From the NCBI GenBank assembly GCA_025450375.1, contig JANWHO010000189.1:1-7122 (forward strand): 7,122 bases of DNA, in the 5' to 3' direction. Of this stretch, positions 1 through 6,899 are shown piece after piece (the first letter of the stretch is position 1; every line of letters begins with the position of its first letter). This DNA comes from Chloroflexota bacterium. Lineage in GTDB: Bacteria; Chloroflexota; UBA5177; JANWHV01. The notes below the pieces were generated by a model that ran no database searches, was not told the origin of the DNA, and worked only from the letters and a program-made list of their open reading frames with translations. Position numbers and translations under genes: made by a program.

Positions 1-1261
1 TGTGCTTGCCATCGGGTGCCCAGGCAGGATCCAGGGCCACCTTACCTTTTGGGGTGGAAAGCGTCCGGCAGGTTCCGGCGGCCGCATCGCAGAGGCGAAG
101 CGACTTACCGGTCCAGATCTCCCGCCCAGCCCCAGCCACCACTAGGAGCTGGGTACCGCTCGGCGCCCAGGCGAGCCATTCCTTAAAGCCTAAGGTGGTG
201 GTGAGCAGCTTGGGCGCGCCGTGCAAGGGCACGCTGTAGAGGGGCAGGCCGTCCGCGGCGATGGATGAGGAGAAGTAGGGGTCTACCCTGTAGAGTAGTC
301 CCTGGCCGTTTGGCCACCAGCCGGCGAGTATGATCCCGGAGCCCTGGACGCTGCCGTGCTTGGTGATCGGCCCGCCCGCTACGGGGATAGTCGCCAAAGT
401 GGTCACCCTTGCCGTTCCTGATGTGCCAGGATGGCTCATCTCCAGAGCCAGCAGGCTGCCGTCCGGCGACCAGGCCGGGCCGCCGGCCCCTGAAACCAGC
501 ATATGCGGCGCGGTGGTTGGGCTGGCCAGCCACACCGAGGAGCCGGCCTTGGGCTGATCGGCGGGCGTTGCGGACACCGCCAGCCGCTCGCCGGTAGGCG
601 ACCAGGCAAAGCCGCCTATCGCCGCCAGGCCGGGCACTTTGTGGGCGCCCCTGCCATCGGCCCGCGCCACCCACAGGGCCATGCCGGTATAGGTGGTGGG
701 ATCTGGCTGGATGTAGGCCAGCCAGCGCCCATCGGCGGACCACGCCAGATCCGAGCCGGCCGCATTGGCCACCAAATGGGCGCCGCTGGTGGTCGAGGTA
801 GCGGCGTAGGTGTAGTTGTCCCAGGTGAAGGCCAGGCCGCCCTGGCCGCTGAGCGCCGCTACGTTCACCGCCGGCCCCGAGGCCCGCACGGTCAATGTGG
901 TCGAAACAGCCGCTCCCGATGAGGCCAGAGCGGCGCGCAACCGCCAGCGGCAGGTCGTGTCAGGACTGGTTGGCGCGGGGTAATGGAAACGCACGATCCC
1001 CCGGCTGTTCGCGCGCCAACGGCCCATCAGGCCGCCGCCGAACCCTTTGATACACAATGGCCAGGTGGTGAATACATACAACTGGCCAGGACGCGCCCCG
1101 TTCAGGGTAATGGTCTGTTGCCGGCCGGGTGAGACGGGGTTGGGGATGACGCGCAGGCTGAGCGATTGCGTGGAGGCGGCAGCGGCGCGCGCGGGCGCGG
1201 CGATGGCGGCGGTCAGGGCGAGGAGCGCGGCCAGACGGGGAACGCGGCGGAAGGCGGGCAT
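1..1261 (-). CDS. Secreted PD40/TolB-like beta-propeller protein (3' end outside window)
   Basis: The frame stays open from an ATG at 1261 to the window edge, giving 420 codons with no stop; the C-terminus is missing. The start is supported by GGGAG at 1271-1275, nine bases upstream. Residues 1-27 form a Sec-type signal peptide (Arg-rich start, Ala/Leu core, ending ARAAA). Residues 32-128 look like a small beta-rich domain and hold Cys70 and Cys104, which could form a disulfide. From about 145 onward propeller-type repeats recur: WSADGRWLAY (174-183), WSPTGERLAV (220-229), WSPDGSLLAL (264-273), WAPSGTQLLV (365-374) and WAPDGKH at the cut end. This W-(S/A)-P-D-G pattern is typical of PD40/TolB-like propellers, which usually mediate binding. 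No catalytic motif is visible and the ligand is unknown. It lies downstream of the AIM24 gene beyond a strong hairpin, so it is probably a separate unit. Fold assignment is good; specific function is not assigned. Confidence 0.85.
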   Translation of the reverse strand, partial: MPAFRRVPRLAALLALTAAIAAPARAAAASTQSLSLRVIPNPVSPGRQQTITLNGARPGQLYVFTTWPLCIKGFGGGLMGRWRANSRGIVRFHYPAPTSPDTTCRWRLRAALASSGAAVSTTLTVRASGPAVNVAALSGQGGLAFTWDNYTYAATSTTSGAHLVANAAGSDLAWSADGRWLAYIQPDPTTYTGMALWVARADGRGAHKVPGLAAIGGFAWSPTGERLAVSATPADQPKAGSSVWLASPTTAPHMLVSGAGGPAWSPDGSLLALEMSHPGTSGTARVTTLATIPVAGGPITKHGSVQGSGIILAGWWPNGQGLLYRVDPYFSSSIAADGLPLYSVPLHGAPKLLTTTLGFKEWLAWAPSGTQLLVVAGAGREIWTGKSLRLCDAAAGTCRTLSTPKGKVALDPAWAPDGKH

Positions 1262-1350
1262 GAGCGATTTCTCCCAAGGTGGTCAGCCGTGGAGCCGGAT
1301 TGGCGCCTCATACCATGGCTAACGGGTGGGATGCCACGCTGCTTACACTC

Positions 1351-1392
1351 CACCAGGCCCTGCATGCCACGGGCGGCATGCAGGGCCTGGTG
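1351..1392 (-). terminator. Perfect 18-bp hairpin after the AIM24 gene, likely terminator
   Basis: The arms CACCAGGCCCTGCATGCC (1351-1368) and GGCATGCAGGGCCTGGTG (1375-1392) are perfect reverse complements around a 6-base loop. The hairpin starts 3 bases after the AIM24 stop codon (1396-1398). On the minus strand no T-run follows the stem, so it is not a textbook intrinsic terminator. It could be a U-less terminator of the kind proposed for GC-rich genomes or an mRNA 3'-end stabiliser. The position right after a stop codon, before the next gene's own ribosome site, favours an end-of-transcript role. Confidence 0.6.
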
Positions 1393-1395
1393 CTC

Positions 1396-2091
1396 TTAAT
1401 TTCCCTTGGAGGGGAGGTACGGCACCAGGGCGTGGGCGAGGTTCGGCAGGGGCAGGGTCTGCAACCAGACTCGGCCCGGGCCGGTCAGGGCGGCGAGGAA
1501 AAGGCCGTCACCACCGAAGATGGCGTTGGAAATCCCCTTCATCATGGTGATGTCGAAGCTCACCCGCTCCTGAAACATCCCCACGTGTCCGGGATGGGCC
1601 CGCAGGGTTTCGCCCGGCGCCAGATCGATGATCACGACCTCGCCGGAGAGGCCAATCCAGGCATGAGCCTGGCCGGAGAGCTTTTGCAGCACGAAGCCCT
1701 CGCCGCCAAAAATGCCCGCCCCCAGAGTCTTCTGGAAGCCGGCGCTAATCTGCACCCCGGTCGTCCCGGCCAGGAAACCATGGCGGTGAATCATGTAGCC
1801 GTTGCCGGGCTCGATGTTGATCGGCAGAATGGAACCGGGCATCTTGGTGGCGAAGGTAACGGCGCCGGGGCGTCCGTTGGCCGAATATTCGGTCAGGAAC
1901 AGAGTGCCGCCGCCAACCACGCGCTTAATGGCGCCAAAGAGGCCCTTGCCGCCGCCGCCCTGGGTGCTCGTCCTCAAATTGATCGAGTCTGTCATCCACG
2001 ACAACTCACCGCTGTCCGCCAGAATGCTTTCTCCCGCTTGCAAGCGAATTTCCAGCGCGGGCAGAGTAGTGCCAAGAATGTAATGTTCCAC
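1396..2091 (-). CDS. AIM24 / TIGR00266 family protein
   Basis: The protein has 231 residues, near the usual size for the bacterial TIGR00266/AIM24 family (formerly DUF124). The start is a GTG at 2091 with AGGAGG at 2096-2101, four bases upstream, which is strong but closely spaced. The N-terminus follows the family pattern: a short strand, PALEIRLQAGESILADSGEL (residues 11-30), then SWM and a Gly-rich stretch at 45-61. Further family-like segments are TLFLTEY (63-69), PGSILPINI (85-93), the Gly-rich GAGIFGGEGF (124-133) and IFGGDGLFLA (191-200), consistent with an internally repeated beta-sandwich. There is no signal peptide or membrane segment, so it is probably cytoplasmic. The biochemical function of bacterial members is not well established; the yeast namesake is a mitochondrial protein. 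It lies 123 bp after phoU with its own promoter-like region, so operon membership is uncertain. Family assignment is confident; role is not. Confidence 0.9.
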   Translation of the reverse strand: MEHYILGTTLPALEIRLQAGESILADSGELSWMTDSINLRTSTQGGGGKGLFGAIKRVVGGGTLFLTEYSANGRPGAVTFATKMPGSILPINIEPGNGYMIHRHGFLAGTTGVQISAGFQKTLGAGIFGGEGFVLQKLSGQAHAWIGLSGEVVIIDLAPGETLRAHPGHVGMFQERVSFDITMMKGISNAIFGGDGLFLAALTGPGRVWLQTLPLPNLAHALVPYLPSKGN

Positions 2092-2135
2092 GTAACCTCC
2101 TGGTCGAAAGCTGTAAGCATAGTGCCACCGCGCGC

Positions 2136-2141
2136 ATCATA
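2136..2141 (-). promoter_or_regulatory. Possible -10 element for the AIM24 gene
   Basis: TATGAT on the minus strand matches the sigma-70 -10 consensus at five of six bases and lies 45 bases upstream of the GTG start. The hexamer 17 bases further upstream (TGGTAT) is a poor -35, so an activator or another sigma factor would be needed. A short AT-rich hexamer is weak evidence alone, although the 123-bp gap after phoU is AT-richer than its surroundings. Confidence 0.25.
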
Positions 2142-2169
2142 CTACGGGCCCATCGTCCATACCATAGGG

Positions 2170-2190
2170 ATATTTGGTCACACCAGATAT
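2170..2190. promoter_or_regulatory. 21-bp palindrome, candidate operator upstream of AIM24 gene
   Basis: On the plus strand ATATTTGGT and ACCAGATAT flank a central CAC; eight of nine arm positions are complementary. The core TGGT-N3-ACCA resembles the operator pattern of FadR-subfamily GntR regulators. It lies in the phoU-AIM24 gap, about 30 bp upstream of the candidate -10 element, an activator-like position. No regulator gene is in the window, so the cognate protein is unknown. Confidence 0.4.
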
Positions 2191-2214
2191 ATAATCAAAG
2201 GTGCTGGTCGCCCC

Positions 2215-2868
2215 CTAGTTGAGTTCGACCGTCTCGCCCGTCGCGATATAGATCGTGGTCTCCGCGACATTCGCCATGCGATCGGCGATGCGCTCGATGT
2301 CGCGGGCCACGAACAGCGTATAGGTGGCCCGCGCGATAGTGCTTGAGTCCTCGACCATTTCGGTCAGCAAGTCGCGAAACAGGGCGGCATAGGCACTGTC
2401 GACCCCGTCGTCCACCTTGCAGACGGCGCGCGCGAGGGCCACGTCTCCCTCGGCATAGCTTCGTAGCCCGTCCCTCAGCATGCCCTCCGCCTGGGTGATC
2501 AACTGATGAAGGTCGCCCTGGTCACCGATCAGCGGGGGCGCCGCCAGTCGGATCGCCGCCCGCGCGATGTCCCTTGCATGGTCACCGATCCGCTCAAAGT
2601 CGGAGGCCACTCGTGAGATGCCGAGAATGCGGCGCAGATCCCGGGCAACGGGCGCCTGGAGGGCGAGCAGGAGTGAGGCATCGTCAAGAATCTGGCGCTC
2701 CATCCGGTTCAAGCCAGGATCTTCATCCACGACATGCGAGGCAAGAACCGGATCATACAGGGTGAAGGCTTGGATTGCTTGCCCGACCGCGGTGGCCGCC
2801 TGTTCGCCCAGGAGCACGGTGGCGGCATTGAGTTCGTCCAATTGTTGCGCGAAGCGTTCGCGTGTCAC
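2215..2868 (-). CDS. phoU: PhoU, phosphate signalling regulator
   Basis: PhoU is a cytoplasmic all-helical protein that links the PstSCAB transporter to the PhoR-type sensor kinase and helps restrain phosphate uptake and Pho signalling when phosphate is sufficient. This protein has 217 residues, close to the usual size, with two PhoU domains. The metal-binding E/D-x3-D signatures are visible in FERIGDHARDIA (91-102) and IERIADRMANVAE (191-203). Each domain also has the conserved partner helix, including KVDDGVDSAYAALFRDLL (151-168) in the second. The start is a GTG at 2868 with GGGAGGT at 2875-2881, six bases upstream. The frame is open further upstream, but that extension would run through the end of pstB and has no family similarity. 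It follows pstB by 53 bp and is the last gene of the pst operon. Confidence 0.95.
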   Translation of the reverse strand: MTRERFAQQLDELNAATVLLGEQAATAVGQAIQAFTLYDPVLASHVVDEDPGLNRMERQILDDASLLLALQAPVARDLRRILGISRVASDFERIGDHARDIARAAIRLAAPPLIGDQGDLHQLITQAEGMLRDGLRSYAEGDVALARAVCKVDDGVDSAYAALFRDLLTEMVEDSSTIARATYTLFVARDIERIADRMANVAETTIYIATGETVELN

Positions 2869-2921
2869 GACGATACCTCCCTTGAGTGATCTGGCGGGGT
2901 GGCGCCACGATCCGTTCCGGC

Positions 2922-3743
2922 CTACCCGAATCTTCCGGTCACATAGTCCTCGGTACGCTTTTCCCTTGGCGTACTGAACATTGCTTTGGTGGGGCCTTCC
3001 TCGACGAGCACGCCCGTGCGGTCCTCCATATCCACCATCAGGAAGGCGGTCCGGTCGGAGACGCGGGCTGCCTGCTGCATATTGTGGGTGACGATGACGA
3101 TGGTGTAGTGGTCGCGAAGCTCGGCGATCAGTTCCTCGACCTTGAGGGTCGCGATTGGATCCAGGGCCGAGCATGGCTCGTCCATGAGGATGACGTCCGG
3201 GCGCACGGCCAGGGCGCGCGCGATACAAAGCCGCTGCTGCTGGCCGCCGGACAGGGCGGTCGCGGGGGCCTTCAGGCGATCCTTCACCTCATCCCAGAGT
3301 GCCGCGTCCCGCAGCGCCTGCTCCGCGACCTCGCGCAGGTTCATACCGCGCTGTCCTCCGGTCAGCTTAATCCCCGCGAGCACATTATCGAGGATTGATT
3401 TGGTCGGGAAAGGGTTTGGCCGTTGAAAGACCATCCCCACCAGGCGGCGAACCTGCACCGGGTCAGTGCCGGGGGCATAAATGTCCTCGCTATCCAGCAG
3501 CACCTTACCTTTGACGTAGGCACCGGCTATCACTTCGTGCAGGCGATTCAAGCAACGTAAAAGGGTGGATTTCCCGCAGCCCGAGGGACCAATGATCGCG
3601 GTCACGCTATTCGGTTCGATGCGCAAGGTGATGTCCTTGATCGCATGTTTGGCCCCGTAAAAGGCATGCAGACGCTCGACATACATACCGTGTCCAGCCG
3701 GGCCGGTAACGGATTGGGGCTCGCTGGCCCGCATCGCATTCAT
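2922..3743 (-). CDS. pstB: PstB, phosphate ABC transporter ATP-binding protein
   Basis: PstB hydrolyses ATP at the inner membrane face to drive phosphate import through PstC/PstA. The 273-residue protein contains every ABC motif: Walker [10 protein letters not shown] (52-60), Q-loop Q107 in [10 protein letters not shown], signature LSGGQQQR (164-171), Walker B VILMDEP with catalytic Glu189, D-loop SALD, and switch histidine H220 in VTHNMQQA. The RPNPFP stretch and DEPCSALDP are typical of PstB rather than of ABC ATPases in general. The start is the ATG at 3743, with AAGGGG (3752-3757) eight bases upstream inside the end of pstA; a GTG immediately before it, at 3746, is an alternative. Only four bases separate it from the pstA stop, implying co-transcription and probable translational coupling. 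The frame is open up to 4190, but that part is antisense-free shadow coding inside pstA. Confidence 0.97.
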   Translation of the reverse strand: MNAMRASEPQSVTGPAGHGMYVERLHAFYGAKHAIKDITLRIEPNSVTAIIGPSGCGKSTLLRCLNRLHEVIAGAYVKGKVLLDSEDIYAPGTDPVQVRRLVGMVFQRPNPFPTKSILDNVLAGIKLTGGQRGMNLREVAEQALRDAALWDEVKDRLKAPATALSGGQQQRLCIARALAVRPDVILMDEPCSALDPIATLKVEELIAELRDHYTIVIVTHNMQQAARVSDRTAFLMVDMEDRTGVLVEEGPTKAMFSTPREKRTEDYVTGRFG

Positions 3744-3747
3744 CACT

Positions 3748-4638
3748 CTATCCCCTTGCAACGGCGCGGCGCGCGGCGACGAGCCGCGCCAGCAGATTGA
3801 GCGCGACAACCAGCAGGAAAAGCAACATGACTCCCGCGTAGGCGACCGGATAGTCCTGTGCTGGATCCACGGGGCTCGCCACCGCCTGAAAGACTTGCAG
3901 TGACAACGCCGGCACAGGCTGGGTGAGACCGATAAAGCCATTGTTATTCCCCAGAACCGTGAAGATAAGCGGCGCCGTCTCGCCAGCCACGCGGGCAATA
4001 CCCAGGATAATGCCGGTAATAATCCCGCTGAGCGCCGCCGGCATGACAATGCTGACCACGGTGCGCCACCGGCTGATGCCGAGCGCCAACCCGCCCTCGC
4101 GCAAGGCATCAGGCACGAGCCGCACCACGGCTTCGGTCGAACGCGTGACGGTCGGGAACATGAGCAAGCCAAGGGCCAGGCCGCCGGCATAGGCCGAGAA
4201 GTGCTTGGTGGTCAGAACCAGGATACTGTAGGCGACAATGCCGGCGACAATGCTGGGTAAGCCCGCCATCACGTCGGCGGTAAACCGGACCATGTCGCCG
4301 AAGCGATTGCGTCCGTATTCCGCCAGATACAATCCAGACATCACGCCGATTGGGAGGCCAACCACGCAGGCCAGGCCAATCAAAACCATCGTACCCTTCA
4401 GGCCCTCGATCAACTGCCCGCCGGCGGGCGACTGCTCGGTAAGGATGCTGGGGAAGTGGCCAATAAGCGCCGGCCACCCTTGCTGGACCACGAAGGCCCC
4501 GACCGCGAACAGGGGGATAAGCACGATGATCGCGCTCAGAATCATGGCGCCGGACATGATCCGATCCATCGCCTTTCGCCGGCGAAAGCGTCCCCCACGC
4601 AGCGACGGTTGGGGCGAAACCGCGGCGGTCCTCATCAT
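3748..4638 (-). CDS. pstA: PstA, phosphate ABC transporter permease
   Basis: PstA pairs with PstC to form the transmembrane phosphate channel. The 296-residue protein has a basic N-terminus and about six membrane segments: roughly 28-50, 81-107, 121-143, 150-165, 202-230 and 265-287. The cytoplasmic coupling (EAA) loop is at about 180-216, with [15 protein letters not shown] followed by a conserved proline and glycine. [13 protein letters not shown] (215-227) is a PstA-type signature. The chosen start is the ATG at 4638, which overlaps the pstC stop in a TAATG junction, with AGGTGG just upstream in the pstC end; the next codon is also ATG. A longer frame begins at 4674 but would overlap pstC by 37 bases and adds no conserved sequence. 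Confidence 0.96.
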   Translation of the reverse strand: MMRTAAVSPQPSLRGGRFRRRKAMDRIMSGAMILSAIIVLIPLFAVGAFVVQQGWPALIGHFPSILTEQSPAGGQLIEGLKGTMVLIGLACVVGLPIGVMSGLYLAEYGRNRFGDMVRFTADVMAGLPSIVAGIVAYSILVLTTKHFSAYAGGLALGLLMFPTVTRSTEAVVRLVPDALREGGLALGISRWRTVVSIVMPAALSGIITGIILGIARVAGETAPLIFTVLGNNNGFIGLTQPVPALSLQVFQAVASPVDPAQDYPVAYAGVMLLFLLVVALNLLARLVAARRAVARG

Positions 4639-5621
4639 TACACCACCTGCCCACTGCCGTGTGAAATGGACCACACAAGGAGCCGAGCCAAGGCATTGAG
4701 GGCCACGGACACCAGGAACAGGATCAGCGCCAGTTCAAACAATCCCGCCAGTTGCAGATCCGCTGCCTCTCCGAGGCTTGCGGCGATCCGGCTGGCCAGC
4801 GTGTCGGCCCCATGGAACAGGTTCGGCCCGATATACACGTTATTGCCGATCACCATGGTGACGGCGATGGTTTCCCCAACCGCGCGCCCAAGGGCCAGGA
4901 TGAGCGCGCCGATGATGCCCGGCCGCGCGAACGGCAGCACGGCGCCGTTGATCATCTCCCACCGCGTGGCTCCGAGCGCGAGCATCGCTTCCCGTTGGTG
5001 ATCGGGCACCACGCGGATCACGTCCCGCGAGATGGCGGTCACCGTGGGGACGATCATCACGGCCAGGACCAGCGAGGCGGTCAGCAGACTGTGCCCGCCA
5101 CTGACGTCATCGCCGAAGAACGGGGTCCAGCCAAGGACGCGCTGTAGGGCCGGATCAACGTCTTGTTGCATGAGCGGGATCACCACGAACACGCCCCAGA
5201 CCCCAAAGACGACGCTGGGAATGGCGGCCAGAAGCTCGACCAGAAAGGAAACCGGCACCCGAAACCACCGCGGAAGATGCAACTCCACGAGCATCAACGC
5301 GACCCCGATCCCCACCAACCCCGCCATGAGCAGGGCCAGTAGCGCCGTCACGAGGGTGCCGAAGATGAACGGGCGGGCGCCGAACAGCATTTTGACCGTG
5401 GGATCCCAGACGTCGGAGGCCACGAACCCCCACCCGTATTTGGTGAGGGTTGGCCACGAGTTATAGACAATCGTGGTCACGGTGACCACCGCGATCACGA
5501 GGATCAGAAGCGCGAAAAAGGTGGCTACCCCCTGGAAGAGAGCGTCACCATTCAGCCTGCCGCGGCCACCGATCCCACGGCTGGTCGATTGGACGGCTGT
5601 TTTCGGTAGTGCCTCTTGCAC
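4638..5621 (-). CDS. pstC: PstC, phosphate ABC transporter permease
   Basis: PstC is the first permease subunit of the PstSCAB importer. The 327-residue protein has a cytoplasmic N-terminal tail (1-30) and about six membrane segments near 32-54, 85-112, 122-150, 178-197, 234-260 and 292-318. Between segments 3 and 4 there is an extracytoplasmic loop of about 28 residues. The EAA coupling loop is REAMLALGATRWEMI (210-224), and LGRAVGETIAVTMVIGN (244-260) is the PstC-type signature. The start is a GTG at 5621; it is the only ATG, GTG or TTG in frame between an upstream stop and the first membrane segment. Its ribosome site is weak, with GGGGGAAG eleven bases upstream. It is separated from pstS by 101 bp containing a hairpin and overlaps pstA by one base. 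Confidence 0.96.
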   Translation of the reverse strand: MQEALPKTAVQSTSRGIGGRGRLNGDALFQGVATFFALLILVIAVVTVTTIVYNSWPTLTKYGWGFVASDVWDPTVKMLFGARPFIFGTLVTALLALLMAGLVGIGVALMLVELHLPRWFRVPVSFLVELLAAIPSVVFGVWGVFVVIPLMQQDVDPALQRVLGWTPFFGDDVSGGHSLLTASLVLAVMIVPTVTAISRDVIRVVPDHQREAMLALGATRWEMINGAVLPFARPGIIGALILALGRAVGETIAVTMVIGNNVYIGPNLFHGADTLASRIAASLGEAADLQLAGLFELALILFLVSVALNALARLLVWSISHGSGQVV

Positions 5622-5654
5622 CGCTATTTCCGCTTCCCCCTATGAAACGCCCAC

Positions 5655-5697
5655 GGGCAGGGCGGGGCGTGACCTGAGTCACGTTCCCGCCCTGCCC
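5655..5697 (-). terminator. Strong hairpin between pstS and pstC (attenuator or mRNA stabiliser)
   Basis: The outer arms GGGCAGGGCGGG (5655-5666) and CCCGCCCTGCCC (5686-5697) pair over 12 bp, and inner arms CGTGAC (5668-5673) and GTCACG (5678-5683) pair over 6 bp. There is a small internal bulge and a 4-base loop. It starts 25 bases after the pstS stop. On the minus strand the downstream sequence is GTGGGCGTTTCATAG, with no long T-run, so readthrough into pstC is expected. Such hairpins after binding-protein genes are known to give more binding protein than permease, by partial termination or by protecting the pstS message from 3' decay. Confidence 0.7.
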
Positions 5698-5722
5698 AAC
5701 GCATACCACGCGGCGCCTGGAC

Positions 5723-6829
5723 TTACTTACCGGTGAAGAGAGGCTTACCCCGGTATGTGACCGACTTGATCTTTGCTTCGTCGAGCTTCACGATGTTCGA
5801 GGCGAGCGGGGCGTAGCGTAGCGACCCGGATGACGCATAGCTTTGCCCCCTATGGATGACCCACCAGAGGAAATTCAGCAACGCGCCGTAGCGGACCGCG
5901 TCCGGTGCTTTCTGGTGAATCAGCGCCCAACTAAACCCGGAAATCGGATACGAGTCCTTCCCAGGGCTGTCGACGATAATGGCGCGCAGGTCGCTGGGTA
6001 CGGTGCCAGCATTTGCCGCGTCGGCGGACGCGCCGGCCGTGGACGGCGCGACAAACACACCGGCCTTATTCTTCATCATGGCATCGGTCTGTTGGGTCGA
6101 GATAGCGTATGAGAGCTCCACGTACCCAATGCCGCCTGGTGACTGCTTCACGATGGCGGCCACGCCGGCGTTGCCTCGGCCACCCTCGCCGGTAGGCCAG
6201 TTAATCGTGGTGGACGCGCCCACGTTGGACTTCCAGTCCGCGCTTACGGCGCTGAGATAACTGGCGAAGATGAAGGTCGTGCCGCTGCCATCGGACCGAT
6301 GGGCGACCACGATGGGAATACTGGGGAGCTGTACACCGCTATTCAGGGCAGCGATTGCCTTGTCGTCCCATTTGGTAATCTTGCCCTGGTAGATCCGAGC
6401 CAGGGTCGGTCCATCAAGCTTCACCTGCGCGTGTACGCTAGGCAGATTGTAGATCACTGCTTCCGGGCCCAGGGTAACGGGAATGTGCAGAACGTCGCCG
6501 CCCGCCTTCTGAATCTGGGCATCGGTCATCGGGCCATCAGTAGCGCCGAAGTCAACCGTGCCGGCGGTGAATTGAGCGATCCCGGCGCCGCTGCCGATGC
6601 TTTGGTAATTAATACGGGTGGTCTTGCTGATTGTATTGCCGTACGTGAAGGCCCATTTCAGCATCAGCGGATAGACGAAGGTCGAGCCTGCCCCGTTCAG
6701 GAAGAGAGTCGAGGCGGCCTTCGTGCGGGCCTGGACATTCGGGGTCGCGGTGGCCGCTACCAGCGACGACGCCACGACGACTGCCGCGACGACGGTCGCC
6801 AGCCGCGCACCCCGTGATTTGCTCTGCAT
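5723..6829 (-). CDS. pstS: PstS, phosphate-binding protein of the Pst transporter
   Basis: PstS captures phosphate outside the membrane and delivers it to PstC/PstA. The 368-residue precursor has an N-terminal Sec signal (basic residues at 4-9, hydrophobic core 10-26, likely cleavage after NVQA at about 34). No cysteine was found anywhere in the protein, so it is not a lipoprotein. Phosphate-site motifs appear in order: GAGSTFVYPL (46-55), QSIGSGAGI (76-84), DFGATDGPM (93-101) and HRSDGSGTTFIF (177-188). GGIGYVELSYA (232-242) and FLWWVIHRGQ (320-329) are also typical of PstS. The ATG at 6829 is preceded by AAGGA (6836-6840) six bases upstream. It heads the operon behind a Pho-box-like repeat and a leader that contains a small ORF, and is followed by a hairpin that may set its level above that of the permeases. 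Confidence 0.96.
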   Translation of the reverse strand: MQSKSRGARLATVVAAVVVASSLVAATATPNVQARTKAASTLFLNGAGSTFVYPLMLKWAFTYGNTISKTTRINYQSIGSGAGIAQFTAGTVDFGATDGPMTDAQIQKAGGDVLHIPVTLGPEAVIYNLPSVHAQVKLDGPTLARIYQGKITKWDDKAIAALNSGVQLPSIPIVVAHRSDGSGTTFIFASYLSAVSADWKSNVGASTTINWPTGEGGRGNAGVAAIVKQSPGGIGYVELSYAISTQQTDAMMKNKAGVFVAPSTAGASADAANAGTVPSDLRAIIVDSPGKDSYPISGFSWALIHQKAPDAVRYGALLNFLWWVIHRGQSYASSGSLRYAPLASNIVKLDEAKIKSVTYRGKPLFTGK

Positions 6830-6854
6830 GTCGAATCCTTACTATCTGCTTGTG

Positions 6855-6897
6855 CGATCTGAGGCTGCCACAGGTCGGGGCAGCCTGGGTCTGATCG
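6855..6897 (-). promoter_or_regulatory. Stem-loop in the pstS leader
   Basis: AGGCTGCC (6862-6869) and GGCAGCCT (6879-6886) form a perfect 8-bp stem with a 9-base loop. Outside it, CGATC (6855-6859) pairs with GATCG (6893-6897) across an asymmetric internal loop. The structure begins 3 bases after the stop of the small leader ORF and ends 14 bases before the pstS ribosome site. A third element, CGATC at 6904-6908, overlaps the last sense codons of the leader ORF and could pair with 6893-6897 instead. No T-run follows, so a classical terminator is unlikely; translational control or message stabilisation is possible. Confidence 0.45.
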
Positions 6898-6899
6898 TG

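Noticed and set aside
183..743. Minus-strand open frame of 186 codons inside the propeller gene
   Set aside because: Arg/Gly/Ala-rich shadow frame. The adjacent minus-strand frame is continuous from 1261 to the window edge and encodes a signal peptide plus regular PD40 repeats.
960..1277. Minus-strand 105-codon frame starting upstream of the propeller gene
   Set aside because: Arg-rich out-of-frame shadow; the ribosome site at 1271-1275 suits the ATG at 1261 of the propeller frame.
1279..2346. Plus-strand open frame of 355 codons
   Set aside because: It runs antisense to the AIM24 gene and the phoU end, its protein has low-complexity composition with no family resemblance, and the minus-strand frame carries clear AIM24 motifs.
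2899..2908. 10-bp palindrome GTGGCGCCAC between pstB and phoU
   Set aside because: Short GC palindromes are expected often in DNA this GC-rich, and no extended stem or other signal supports it.
2869..3228. N-terminal extension of PhoU into pstB
   Set aside because: The extension has no PhoU similarity and lies over pstB. The GTG at 2868 has a strong ribosome site and gives the normal family length.
3744..4190. N-terminal extension of PstB into pstA
   Set aside because: It is a same-strand shadow of pstA coding sequence. The ATG at 3743 has a well-placed ribosome site and gives standard PstB length.
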